From Candidatus Pseudomonas phytovorans (GTDB lineage Bacteria; Pseudomonadota; Gammaproteobacteria; Pseudomonadales; Pseudomonadaceae), in assembly GCA_029202525.1 (NCBI GenBank), contig CP119325.1:3694001-3758000 (forward strand): a stretch of 64,000 nt of DNA. The letters are read 5' to 3'. Made by a program: the position numbers and the translations under genes. How positions within the stretch are numbered: position 1 is the stretch's first letter; each line of letters starts with the position of its first letter. The notes beneath the pieces are model-generated. The model was given only the letters and a program-made list of their open reading frames with translations, did not search any database and was not told the origin of the DNA. This document shows, piece after piece, positions 44,161 to 52,855 of this stretch.

Positions 44161-45084
44161 ATGCAGATCAAAGCTCTACGCTACTTCCTGATGGTGGCCA
44201 CGACCGGCAGCTTCCTCGCGACAGCCCGCCACTATGAAGTGCCCGCTTCGTCGGTCTCGAGATTCATTGCAGCTTTGGAGAAAGAACTAGGTCGTCAGCT
44301 TTTTTACCGCAGCACCCGGGCCGTGAAACTGACCGAGGAGGGAGAAAGGTTCTACCTACAAGTCCAAGAAGCCATAGGCCTGCTGGACGCTGCTGCGGAG
44401 GAAATGGTTCAGGGGGATGTGGGAATCAAGGGGCTGATCAGGATCAATGCGCCCGTAGCGCTAGGACGACTGCATGTCGCCCCGCTGCTCGCCAGCATGC
44501 AAGCTAAATATCCCGATCTGACAGTAGAGCTGACGCTCACGGACGCTATGATCGACCCCATTCAGGAGGGTGCAGACGTCACCGTCCGCGTGGGCAGGGT
44601 CGTCGACTCAGGGCTGATAGGTCGGGTCGTCAGCGGTCAGCGGTATGTCCTGGCTGCTAGTCCAGACTATTTGGCTGCCCACGACATGCCACGCACGCCT
44701 GAGGATCTGCCTCAACACAGTTGCCTCCTCTACAAAGGCGAACAGGGCGCGCAACGGTGGTTCTTCAAGCGCCCAGAAGATCAAAAATTCAACTCCCTCG
44801 CGGTGAGCGGCCCTCTCAGAAGCAACAATGCGGAAGTGCTAGTAGCAGCAGCCATGGCGGGCCAAGGTATCGTCCTTTTCCCAAGCTGGTTATTCAACCA
44901 GGGAAGCTTCAGAGACGGACACCTCATCAGATTGCTCAGCGATTGGGACGTTTCCGCATCAGCCGAGGAAATGCAGGTTCAGCTGCTCTCGCCGGAAAAC
45001 AAGCTTCGATCACGGAAAGTTCGGGACGTCTCGACCTTCTTGATTGAGCAGATCGGCTCCCCGCCTTACTGGGATCGCATTTGA
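44161..45084 (+). CDS. LysR-family regulator
   Basis: A 307-residue protein. The winged HTH is at residues 1-60 (MQIKALRYFLMVATTGSFLA; VPASSVSRFIAALEKELGRQ), followed by the periplasmic-binding-like effector domain (GLIRINAPVALGRLHVAPLL). It is divergent from the old-yellow-enzyme gene and probably its activator. The stop directly abuts the stop of the convergent LysR gene, with no base between. Confidence 0.92.
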   Translation: MQIKALRYFLMVATTGSFLATARHYEVPASSVSRFIAALEKELGRQLFYRSTRAVKLTEEGERFYLQVQEAIGLLDAAAEEMVQGDVGIKGLIRINAPVALGRLHVAPLLASMQAKYPDLTVELTLTDAMIDPIQEGADVTVRVGRVVDSGLIGRVVSGQRYVLAASPDYLAAHDMPRTPEDLPQHSCLLYKGEQGAQRWFFKRPEDQKFNSLAVSGPLRSNNAEVLVAAAMAGQGIVLFPSWLFNQGSFRDGHLIRLLSDWDVSASAEEMQVQLLSPENKLRSRKVRDVSTFLIEQIGSPPYWDRI

Positions 45085-46014
45085 TCAGTTTCTGCCTTGA
45101 ACCTCCCAAGGCTGTTCCGGGACGAACCGGTCCGCCAACAGGTCAACCACATGGCGAACCTTTGGAGAGAGCAACTGATTCCGTTGCCAGACGGCGTGAA
45201 TTGGGAAACCGACGGTTTTGACATTAGGCAACACAACCGCAAGTCTTCCGGCAGCGAGATGCTCATTAACCAGCCAGTCCGCAATTAAAGCGATGCCGAA
45301 TCCTGCAAGAGTGGCCACCAGAATCGCGCCGCTATCGTTAAGGCCTACACGACCTCGGATAGCCATCGAGTGGCTGTGTCCATTCTCATCCAGGAAATAC
45401 CACGACCTGGCCTGGCCACCACTACCGAATGTGATGCAGGCGTGGGAGTGAAGATCTTCCAACGATGATGGATACCCATTCTTCTCAAGGTATTCGGGTG
45501 CGGCGCATAGCACCGCACGCTGAACGCCCAGCGGTTTCGCTATCAGCGTGGCGCTGTCATGCAACGGCCCGATGCGGATCGCTAGGTCGACACCCTCCTC
45601 CACGAGATCTACAAGCCTGTCCGTGAGGTTGATGTCCAGCTCAAGCGCAGGATGCTGTTTGGCGATTTCCAGCAACTCGGGCAGCACCCACCGCTTGCCT
45701 AACACCATAGGAAGTGTGATGCGAAGACGCCCACTCAGCTCCTGCTGCTGAGCGAGCAACTGTGTCTGGGCCTGCTTGAGCTCATTGAGCGATCGACGAC
45801 AGCCTTCACTAAAACGTGTGCCTTCGTCTGTCAGGGTCAGGCTGCGAGTGGTGCGATGAAAGAGCCGCGTTCCAAGCGTGGTCTCCAGTCGCGAGATGCT
45901 TTTAGCAACCCCCGACTTACTCATATCAAGGCGTTCGGCTGCATCTGTAAAGCTCCCGGCATCGACTACTTCGAGAAAAATGGAGATGCCACGGAAGGGA
46001 TCTGTTGTGTTCAT
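45085..46014 (-). CDS. LysR-family regulator
   Basis: A 309-residue CrgA-type LysR protein. The HTH is in FLEVVDAGSFTDAAERLDMS and KSGVAKSISRLETTLGTRLF, and the effector domain starts SGRLRITLPMVLGKRWVLPE. It is divergent from the MFS-EthD operon at 46157, which it probably controls through the inverted repeat at 46031. Confidence 0.92.
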   Translation of the reverse strand: MNTTDPFRGISIFLEVVDAGSFTDAAERLDMSKSGVAKSISRLETTLGTRLFHRTTRSLTLTDEGTRFSEGCRRSLNELKQAQTQLLAQQQELSGRLRITLPMVLGKRWVLPELLEIAKQHPALELDINLTDRLVDLVEEGVDLAIRIGPLHDSATLIAKPLGVQRAVLCAAPEYLEKNGYPSSLEDLHSHACITFGSGGQARSWYFLDENGHSHSMAIRGRVGLNDSGAILVATLAGFGIALIADWLVNEHLAAGRLAVVLPNVKTVGFPIHAVWQRNQLLSPKVRHVVDLLADRFVPEQPWEVQGRN

Positions 46015-46030
46015 TTACCTAAACATCCGA

Positions 46031-46048
46031 TTGACGACCAATAGTCAA
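46031..46048. promoter_or_regulatory. LysR-type operator candidate
   Basis: TTGAC and GTCAA are perfect inverses with an eight-base spacer in the 142-bp divergent region between the LysR gene and the MFS gene. Confidence 0.45.
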
Positions 46049-46156
46049 CTCTATTGCGATCACAGCATGGTATATCTCGAACAAATTCGTCAATAGCATA
46101 TGCACAACAAGGTTCCCTCCGTCTGGGAGCCGTCGTAACACGAGATACGAAGCAAC

Positions 46157-47353
46157 ATGAACGCTGTGACCCCCTCAAAGCTGCCCTTGAACGTTGAGCT
46201 GTTCCTGCTCGCCGTCTGCTCAGGTCTTGGTGTGGCGAACGTCTACTATCTCCAGCCTAGCCTCCAACTGGTGAAGTCCGATCTGGGCGCCACTGTTGAG
46301 CAGATCGGCTGGGTTCCCACCCTTACCCAGATCAGCTACGCACTGGGCATGCTTCTTTTGGCCCCCCTCGGAGATGTGATCACGAGGCGCAAGCTGATCA
46401 TCATCAAATCCTTGATCCTGGTGCTAGCGCTCATTGCTACCGCCACCGCCCCAAGCCTGAACATCCTGCTAGTGTCCTGTATGGTCGTGGGCCTGCTTGG
46501 CAGCGTAGGCCAAGATTTCATTCCCGTTGCCGCCCATGTCGCACCAGAAAAGTCTCGCGGCCACGCTGTGGGCATGGTTACCACCGGACTACTCACTGGC
46601 ATCCTGCTTTCCCGTACCCTTGGTGGTTTTGTAGCGGACAGCTTTGGCTGGCGCGAGATGCAATTCCTGGCAGCCGGGCTGATGTTGGTGGTTATCCTGA
46701 TCACATTCCTGACGCTGGCTCCAACCCCGCCCGCACTGCGCACGCCCTACACAAAATTGCTCGCGAGTCTGTGGACGCTTTGGGTAGAACACCGGGCTTT
46801 GAAATTGGCGATGATTGTCCAAGGTCTGCTGGCTGCTACCTTGGGTGCTTTCTGGTCTTGCCTTGCCCTCGTACTTGCTGCAGAACCATTTCACTTGGGG
46901 GCTGGTGTTGCAGGTTCGTTCGGTATTGCCGGCGCAGCTGGCGCTCTAGCGGCGCCCCTGTTCGGTCGCTTGGCTGATCGACGTGGGCCACTGATCGCTA
47001 TCAGAGCAGGATGCATCCTGGTAATCGTCTCCTTCGTAGCCATGGCAGCTCTTCCGCCCAGCCTTGCCTTGTTAGCCGTTGGTGCGGTGCTGTTCGACCT
47101 GGGGGTACAAGCTGGATTGGTATCACATCAAAGCATCATCAACAGCCTTGACCCCCATGCCCGCAGCCGCTTGAACGGACTTATGATGGCTGGAGCCATG
47201 GCTGGTATGGCCGTAGGCGCGGCTATCGGCACACTCGCATTCACAAATTTCGGCGCCCGAGGCATGTTCATCTTTGCTGCAGTCTCAGGGATTGCCGCTC
47301 TGGCCGTCACCTATCTTCACCCTGTACCGAAACGGGAACAGCGTTATGCCTAA
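46157..47353 (+). CDS. MFS transporter
   Basis: A 398-residue 12-helix protein of the drug:H+/YgaY-like type. Key stretches are SGLGVANVYYLQPSLQLVKS in helix 1, LLLAPLGDVITRRKLIII in loop 2-3 and LFGRLADRRGPLIAIRAG in loop 8-9. It could export an aromatic or drug-like compound. The next gene overlaps by eight bases, so transporter and EthD protein are made together. Confidence 0.88.
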   Translation: MNAVTPSKLPLNVELFLLAVCSGLGVANVYYLQPSLQLVKSDLGATVEQIGWVPTLTQISYALGMLLLAPLGDVITRRKLIIIKSLILVLALIATATAPSLNILLVSCMVVGLLGSVGQDFIPVAAHVAPEKSRGHAVGMVTTGLLTGILLSRTLGGFVADSFGWREMQFLAAGLMLVVILITFLTLAPTPPALRTPYTKLLASLWTLWVEHRALKLAMIVQGLLAATLGAFWSCLALVLAAEPFHLGAGVAGSFGIAGAAGALAAPLFGRLADRRGPLIAIRAGCILVIVSFVAMAALPPSLALLAVGAVLFDLGVQAGLVSHQSIINSLDPHARSRLNGLMMAGAMAGMAVGAAIGTLAFTNFGARGMFIFAAVSGIAALAVTYLHPVPKREQRYA

Positions 47354-48395
47354 CACCACACACGATCGCCTGCTACGCACTCCATACATCGAGCCCAAGT
47401 TGGCCGAGCGGGCACCGTTGACTGTATTGTTCTCACTCCTTTCCCGGTCAGATAACACGCCGCTGAATGAGCGCAGCCGCGCGCAAGGCTTCGGCCTTGA
47501 TAATGATGGCAACGTCATCGAGGATCCTGCAGCCGATCCTTCTAAAAACGCGCTAGAGGGCAACCCGAATCTCAGCTTCGAGCACTGGGGTGAATACTGG
47601 CGCAAGGTTCACGGCCCACGCTTCGTGCACGTTGAAGAATCGGATGACAAGTCTCTTGAGCGTCTGCTGCGGTACGACCAGCTTCACCGATTCGCCCCGG
47701 GCCCTACCAGCTTCAATGCGCCTCCCTATCAGTTCCCAGTAGATGAACACGGAAAACTGTGGTCTACGATCGTTGGTCATGTGCCGCGGTATCACCGGCC
47801 ATCGTGGGACGGAGTGGCGTACCTACACTTTGCTCGACTGGAAGATATGGGCGTTGTGTTCGGAAATGAGCGGGTGCGAAACAAGATCGCCCCTGAAGAC
47901 CACGCGATGTTCCGCAACATTGCGCCAATCCCCGCGAAGCAGTACATCGTTTTACCAAGTACCTCCGACAACGAGCCGATCACTTTGGTAAAGCTGCACG
48001 TTCGGAGGGCCGGAACCAGCCGCGCTCAATTCCAACACTGGTGGTTGCATGAACATGCTCCGACCTTCATGCAGCACACCGGGGGACTGGTGCGACGCTA
48101 TGTTCAGCTGCATAGCATCGGCCCCACAGAACCCGGCGGGGCTTTCTACCACCCTGAAGCGAGCAAGTTCGACGGGATCAGTTTGCTCAACTTCGCAAGC
48201 CTGAACGACCTGGAGGACTTCCTCCGTAGCGAAGACTATCAAGCAATCGCCAACGACGAGGCTTTGATGATCGACACCAGTGCTGGTGAATGGTGGACGT
48301 CAGTCAGCATGACAATCGTCAATCGGATCATCTTCGAGAAGACAACTGCGGTTGAAGAGCAATCGACTCCCTTCAACGTGTTCGATTCGCTCTGA
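47346..48395 (+). CDS. EthD-domain protein (two EthD-like units)
   Basis: A 349-residue protein. Two dimeric alpha-beta-barrel units appear: NLSFEHWGEYWRKVHGPRFV (about residue 80) and RAQFQHWWLHEHAPTFMQHT (about residue 230), each with the WxxxHxP/HAP pattern of EthD proteins. The function of EthD proteins is poorly known; some act in ether, polyketide or aromatic metabolism. Start MPNTTHDRLLRTPYIEPK overlaps the MFS stop; the longer in-frame stretch belongs to the transporter gene. Confidence 0.8.
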   Translation: MPNTTHDRLLRTPYIEPKLAERAPLTVLFSLLSRSDNTPLNERSRAQGFGLDNDGNVIEDPAADPSKNALEGNPNLSFEHWGEYWRKVHGPRFVHVEESDDKSLERLLRYDQLHRFAPGPTSFNAPPYQFPVDEHGKLWSTIVGHVPRYHRPSWDGVAYLHFARLEDMGVVFGNERVRNKIAPEDHAMFRNIAPIPAKQYIVLPSTSDNEPITLVKLHVRRAGTSRAQFQHWWLHEHAPTFMQHTGGLVRRYVQLHSIGPTEPGGAFYHPEASKFDGISLLNFASLNDLEDFLRSEDYQAIANDEALMIDTSAGEWWTSVSMTIVNRIIFEKTTAVEEQSTPFNVFDSL

Positions 48396-48405
48396 TTACC
48401 ATACA

Positions 48406-48425
48406 GTGAAGGCGCCGGCCTTCAC
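48406..48425 (+). terminator. Hairpin after the EthD gene
   Basis: GTGAAGGC and GCCTTCAC are perfect inverses around GCCG, ten bases after the stop. There is no T-run. Confidence 0.45.
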
Positions 48426-48581
48426 TCATCGAGTTCATGCTCTCGATCTGGTTCACTTACCACGCATTTGTGGCATCAGGTCGAGAGCGTGGCATCTGGG
48501 ATGCAGGACAGGCACGATTCGCACTGCTCACCCAGCCTGCACACGGACTCTGCGCCTGCTTCCACTCCGCCACGATCGCTT

Positions 48582-49175
48582 CTACTCCTCACGATGCCCG
48601 AGCGCTGCACTCAATTGCCTGGCAGTTTGATCCAGTAATTGGGCTTGAGGGCTTTCCAGCTCAGCAGGAGAGCTTGATACCGAACCTACCACTGTTAGCA
48701 CACCTTTGATGTTACCGAACGCGTCGAAGACCGGTGCCGATAGAGCATTGATTCCAGGCATAAACAGCCCGCGGATTGAACACATACGCTGGTCGCGCAC
48801 TCCGGCGAGTTGCGCCTCGACATCTTCCCTGCGCAATACATCTGTTGATTTGTGCTGGACTGTGTTTTTGTCGAGCCAATGCTGGAAATCAAGGTGGTGC
48901 AGGTAGGCTCCGAAAACGAGTCCCGTCGAAGACCGGAAGATAGGCAAAACCGATCCAATCTGTGTGACAACGGTCAACTACCGAGGGGCAGGCTCGACCT
49001 TAATGACAGTTGCTCCCTCATTGCCCCACACTGCTAAGAAGCATGTTTCCTCAATGGCATCGCGCACCGCCACAAGCGCTCCACCGCCACTTCGGTAGAT
49101 ATCAACACTGCTCAGCGCCGCCAACCCTACATACAGAGCCTCACGACCGAGCCTGTAGTGGCTGCTTGCCGACAA
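48582..49175 (-). pseudogene. IclR-family regulator, truncated and interrupted by a stop
   Basis: Reading the minus strand, YRLGREALYVGLAALSSVDI to VIKVEPAPR (49166-48981) is followed by an in-frame TAG at 48978-48980. The effector domain then continues in the same frame (LTVVTQIGSVLPIFRSSTGL) to ALGHREE at 48582. The DNA-binding N-terminus is missing, and a transposase-like scrap begins at about 49157. The remnant is close to the hmg operon, so it may be that operon's lost regulator. Confidence 0.8.
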
Positions 49176-49234
49176 GGGCTATGGCGCCGAAGCGCTACGC
49201 CGCTACTGCGATCAATCTCGACCAGAACCCGTCA
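49157..49234 (+). mobile_element. Transposase scrap (IS5-like)
   Basis: On the plus strand WLLADKGYGAEALRRYCDQS resembles the DDE-domain stretch of IS5-group transposases (ADKGYDxxALR). Only about 26 codons are recognisable. It abuts the truncated IclR gene and probably removed its N-terminus. Confidence 0.5.
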
Positions 49235-49399
49235 GTTCGCTCCGCTTGATGTCGCACCGCGAATATGTTAGTGCGAGTGGCTTGCACGAAGATCTTGAAG
49301 AGAGGCTGGAGAGTTGGATGAAAGCCGTCTGAGGAGTTATCGCTGGGGAGACACGAAGCTATCACTGCGGTCACAGCGAATGTTGTTTTGTTGACTGCA

Positions 49400-49428
49400 C
49401 AAAAAACAGAGCGGCCTAGGCCGCTCTG
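49400..49428 (-). terminator. Rho-independent terminator after the MBL-fold gene
   Basis: On the minus strand a perfect 22-bp palindrome (CAGAGCGGCC followed by TA and GGCCGCTCTG) precedes six T residues, about 80 bases after the stop of the MBL-fold gene. Confidence 0.9.
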
Positions 49429-49509
49429 TGGGGACGAAACACGATGTTCATAGCCGTCAAAACTTCAAGCTGTCCCAAAACAAAGGAGTTGGAAAACTAG
49501 GCATAAGCC

Positions 49510-50466
49510 TTAGCCCTGCAGCAGAGCCCACACCTCGCGATCGCGCTCAGCAGTCCACACGCGTGGCCACTCAACGCCTTCGTACTCGTCCCAGACCCGC
49601 TGAACGTCGAACGGGAGGCAGTGCTCGAAGATTGGCCATTGGCCATATTGCGGTTCAAGGGCCTTGTGAGTTGCTTCGAACGCGTCCTTGACGGTGCCAC
49701 CGTTACGATGAGCGTTGCCAACGTGTTCCAGCATCCCGTTGATGAACGAGCGGGTTTGTTCGATGGCGGCATCCGAAGCTTCGAGGCCTTTGGCGACGGC
49801 GCCTCGACCACCGACAACATTCTCGGCGCGGAAGGCTTTGACGCCATCCAAGGTCTTACCCGCCCAGTCGAAGTGGAAGGCATCACCGGTGTACAGTGCA
49901 GCTTCTGCTTCAACAAGGTCGCCGGCGAAGAGAGTCTTGCTCTTGCTGTGCCAAGCGACCAGGTCACCTGCAGTGTGGCCACGGCCCAGGAATTTAATTT
50001 CCAGGGTGCCGCGATCACCGCCCAGCTCGATGGTGTAATCGTCGCTGACAATGTTCGGAATCGTCAGCCCTGGGATTTCTTCTGGGTTTTTGAACAAGCG
50101 CGGCATACGACCGTACTCGCTATCCCAGTCCTCCTGACCGCGCTCCTGGATCAATTTCGCGGTAGCAGTGCTGGCCAAAATGTTCTCAGCTTCGAAGGCA
50201 CTGGCGCCCAGCACACGTACGGCGTGATAGTGGCTCAGGATCAGGTACTTTACGGGCTTGTCGGTGTGTTCGCGAAGCTGCTTGAGCCAACTGTAAGCCG
50301 AAGCCGGAGTAGCGCGTGCGTCGAAACAAACCAGGAAATCTTCACCTTCGATGGCGCCTACGTTTGGGTCACCTTCAGCAGTCAAGGCATAAACACCATC
50401 GGCGACAACTTCCAGCGTTTCGATTTTTTCAACGGTGTCGGTCGAAGAGGCAAAGGCTTTGGCCAT
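49510..50466 (-). CDS. MBL-fold metallo-hydrolase with altered metal motif
   Basis: A 318-residue protein. The metallo-beta-lactamase fold is shown by YLILSHYHAVRVLGAS (motif 2), LGRGHTAGDLVAW (motif 3), LFAGDLVE (motif 4) and WPIFEHCLPFD (motif 5). Motif 2 normally reads HxHxDH; here the Asp and third His are replaced (HYHAVR). This may mean a single metal or a non-lactonase function. AAGGAG lies seven bases before the ATG. It is downstream of the hmg genes on the same strand and could hydrolyse a lactone or thioester of that pathway. Confidence 0.85.
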   Translation of the reverse strand: MAKAFASSTDTVEKIETLEVVADGVYALTAEGDPNVGAIEGEDFLVCFDARATPASAYSWLKQLREHTDKPVKYLILSHYHAVRVLGASAFEAENILASTATAKLIQERGQEDWDSEYGRMPRLFKNPEEIPGLTIPNIVSDDYTIELGGDRGTLEIKFLGRGHTAGDLVAWHSKSKTLFAGDLVEAEAALYTGDAFHFDWAGKTLDGVKAFRAENVVGGRGAVAKGLEASDAAIEQTRSFINGMLEHVGNAHRNGGTVKDAFEATHKALEPQYGQWPIFEHCLPFDVQRVWDEYEGVEWPRVWTAERDREVWALLQG

Positions 50467-50889
50467 GGATATTCTCCTTAGAATTAGATGTAGAACATAT
50501 CGGCCGCTTCAATGTCATTTAGTGCTAGGCGCCTTATTCAGGCCAACTAAGCGCCCAGCTGACGATAGGTTTGAGCGACTGTCCTGAGTTCATCCTAATC
50601 CGCTAGAGACAGTTTATATATACAGTAGCCTTCGCAAGAGTGTTGACTCAGAGTCGTCTATGGCCACCCGAACGGCTGAAAAAAGCATTCAGCAGCTGAT
50701 TTAGGTGAGCGATTGTCTTTAATAGCTGCCCCCCTCAAAGCCTGTAGATCTAAACCTTTTAGTTAGATCGTTAGGAGGCTAGGCAAGCGAGCATGTACTA
50801 GACACTGTAGACACACAATGACGGTTTTGCAGCGAATGTTTTTGTTCTGCTGTAAACGAAAAAATCCCCACCGCATCTGAGACGCGGAG
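50467..50889. other. Spacer between the MBL gene and the MFS fragment
   Basis: No gene recognised. It is AT-rich near 50600-50640 (tttatatatacag), a possible promoter for the MBL gene. Confidence 0.35.
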
Positions 50890-51060
50890 CCTAGGAGCTG
50901 GGCATCATAACCATCGCACACGAGCAGCAATATCAGTAAAACAAGCGTACGAGTTTGGTACCGAGAAAACGGTCGTTGATCCAAAGCCGCACGGAAGGCT
51001 TCAATTTAGTTATTCATCATGGCAATCCGATTATTTTTGTGAGGCCACGTAAGAATTGAT
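50890..51060 (-). pseudogene. Duplicated 5' fragment of an AAHS transporter gene
   Basis: On the minus strand the fragment starts MMNN, has a TAA in place of a Gln codon at 51006-51008, then continues IEAFRAALDQRPFSRYQTRT and LVLLILLLVCDGYDAQLLG before similarity ends. It matches the first 45 codons of the transporter at 42135, and the 40-bp leader (ccgattatttttgtgaggcc) is almost identical. It is either a partial duplication or the relic of a second related transporter gene. Confidence 0.85.
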
Positions 51061-51064
51061 CTTT

Positions 51065-51546
51065 TTACGTTGGAGGTGGCGCGTCTATCTGGTTCGCAGG
51101 ATGTGCGCCGTGGAAGCCCGGATGCTCCGCGGCCAGCGCTTCAACCCGAGAAATTCGAGGGAACACATTCAGATTCAGGCCGAATCGACGAGCCGCATAA
51201 ATTTGCGGCAAAAGGTACGCGTCAGCGAGACCAGGCATGTCGCCGAGTGCCCAACCGCTTTCGCCAATCAGGGCCTCCACTGCCTGGAAACCACTGTAGA
51301 TCCAGTCCTGGATATGCCTCTTCCAGGTATTCGATAATCGTCGGTGATTGAATAACCCGAACCGACTCATCCACCAAGGCAGGCACGCGGCCTTGGGGGT
51401 TGATCTCCAGATAGCTAGCGCAGTGGTGTTCTCCGCCGTCCTTGATCAGATTGATGGGGCAAACTTCATACGACAGCCCCTTCAATTCCAGAGCAATCCT
51501 TACCCCGGTACGAAGACGTCGACCGGTAATAGGAGTAAAGGATCAT
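51065..51546 (-). pseudogene. maiA: Maleylacetoacetate isomerase, frameshifted and internally deleted
   Basis: Zeta-class glutathione transferase. The start at ATG 51546 reads MILYSYYRSTSSYRG. One extra G near 51512 shifts the frame, after which ALELKGLSYEVCPINLIKDG and GRVPALVDESVRVIQSPTII follow. Near 51310 the frame changes again with an apparent loss of about 55-60 codons, rejoining at GFQAVEALIGESGWALGDMP. The end is intact (HPGFHGAHPANQIDAPP). It overlaps the fahA stop by one base. The isomerase step must come from another locus or a glutathione-independent route. Confidence 0.88.
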
Positions 51547-52841
51547 CACCGGATCTCCCGGGCAGGGAGCACCACCGCGCGGCACTCACCGAAGCCGATC
51601 GACCCAACGCCATCTTGAGTGCAGCGAGCTCTCAAAATGATCTCGTCACCGTCCTCGAGGAACGTACGGCTTTCACCGTTTGGCAGCGTTATAGGATGCT
51701 TACCGCCTTGCGTCATCTCTAGGAGAGAACCCATCGAATCAGTGGTGGGCCCAGACAGCGTGCCGGTACCAAACAGGTCACCCGGGTTAAGCTGGCAGCC
51801 ATTCACAGTGTGATGAGCCACCATCTGCGCGAACGTCCAGTACATGTTAAGCGTAGTGCTCACGCTGAGCGGGTATGGTGCAGCCCCCTCCTCCCGCATG
51901 CTTGCGGTGAGAAGGAGAACTTCGAGACGGATATCAAAGGCACCATTGCTCTGATCTTCTTCATCCAGCAGATAAGGAAGCGGAGCTGGATCACCTGATG
52001 GCCGAGCAGGCTGGGCAATGCGGAAAGGTTCCAGTGCTTCGGCAGTCACAACCCATGGCGAAATGGTCGACGCGAAACTCTTGGAAAGGAATGGGCCGAG
52101 CGGCTGGTATTCCCAAGCCTGGATATCGCGGGCCGACCAGTCATTCAACAGGCAGAATCCAGCAATATGTTCGCGTGCGTCGCGGATGTCGATCGGCTCG
52201 CCTAGCCCGTTAGGACGGCCAATCCAAAGACCCAGTTCGAGCTCGTAATCCAGGCGACGGGAAGGCGCATGGATTGGAACATCACTATCAGGAAGCTTGA
52301 TTTGCCCTGAGGGGCGTACAAAAGGCTGGCCGGAAGGGACGATGGTTGATGCACGGCCGTGGTAACCGATCGGCACATACTTGTAGTTGGGCAGCAGCGG
52401 ATTGTCCGGCCGGAAGAGCTTGCCCACGTTTTCGGCGTGATGGATGCCAACGTAAAAGTCTGTGTAGTCCTGGATGCGAGCAGGTACATGGAGATTGCAG
52501 CGAGAAGCCTCGATCAGCAATCGATCACCGAATTTGCGCTGAGTCTCGACCTCAGGCCCGTTCTCGCAGAGCAGTTCAATCAGACGCTCACGCAAAGCCT
52601 TGCGGTCATGGCGTGGCAGGGCGAAGAAACTGTTGAGTGATCCGCCTACCGCCGCCTCCGCCGCCGCCTCAGCTGCGCCGGTCAGCAGGCCAGCTTCGAG
52701 TGCGACTTTAAGGTCATAGATGAAGTCGCCAATAGCAACGCCAGTGCGGCGCTCGCCACCTTGAACGCTGAAAACACCGAATGGCAGGTTAGCCAGCGAA
52801 AAATCAGGATGGCCGTTGGCCGAAGTTACCCAGCTATTCAT
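51546..52841 (-). CDS. fahA: Fumarylacetoacetase
   Basis: A 431-residue enzyme that hydrolyses fumarylacetoacetate to fumarate and acetoacetate, the last step of homogentisate breakdown. Conserved parts are the N-terminal SH3-like domain, YTDFYVGIHHAENVGKLFRP with the catalytic His, LDYELELGLWIGRPN with metal-binding Glu, and NDWSARDIQAWEYQPLGPFL followed by SKSFASTISPWVV. It appears intact. ATG 52841 is preferred over GTG 52844. It starts 14 bases after hmgA and overlaps the broken maiA. Confidence 0.95.
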   Translation of the reverse strand: MNSWVTSANGHPDFSLANLPFGVFSVQGGERRTGVAIGDFIYDLKVALEAGLLTGAAEAAAEAAVGGSLNSFFALPRHDRKALRERLIELLCENGPEVETQRKFGDRLLIEASRCNLHVPARIQDYTDFYVGIHHAENVGKLFRPDNPLLPNYKYVPIGYHGRASTIVPSGQPFVRPSGQIKLPDSDVPIHAPSRRLDYELELGLWIGRPNGLGEPIDIRDAREHIAGFCLLNDWSARDIQAWEYQPLGPFLSKSFASTISPWVVTAEALEPFRIAQPARPSGDPAPLPYLLDEEDQSNGAFDIRLEVLLLTASMREEGAAPYPLSVSTTLNMYWTFAQMVAHHTVNGCQLNPGDLFGTGTLSGPTTDSMGSLLEMTQGGKHPITLPNGESRTFLEDGDEIILRARCTQDGVGSIGFGECRAVVLPAREIR

Positions 52842-52855
52842 CACTACTTTCTCAA

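Noticed and set aside
49217..49340. Plus-strand reading RLMSHREYVSASGLHEDLEE followed by RLESWMKAV and a stop
   Set aside because: It looks like the end of some protein, but the upstream part is lost in the transposase scrap and no family could be assigned.
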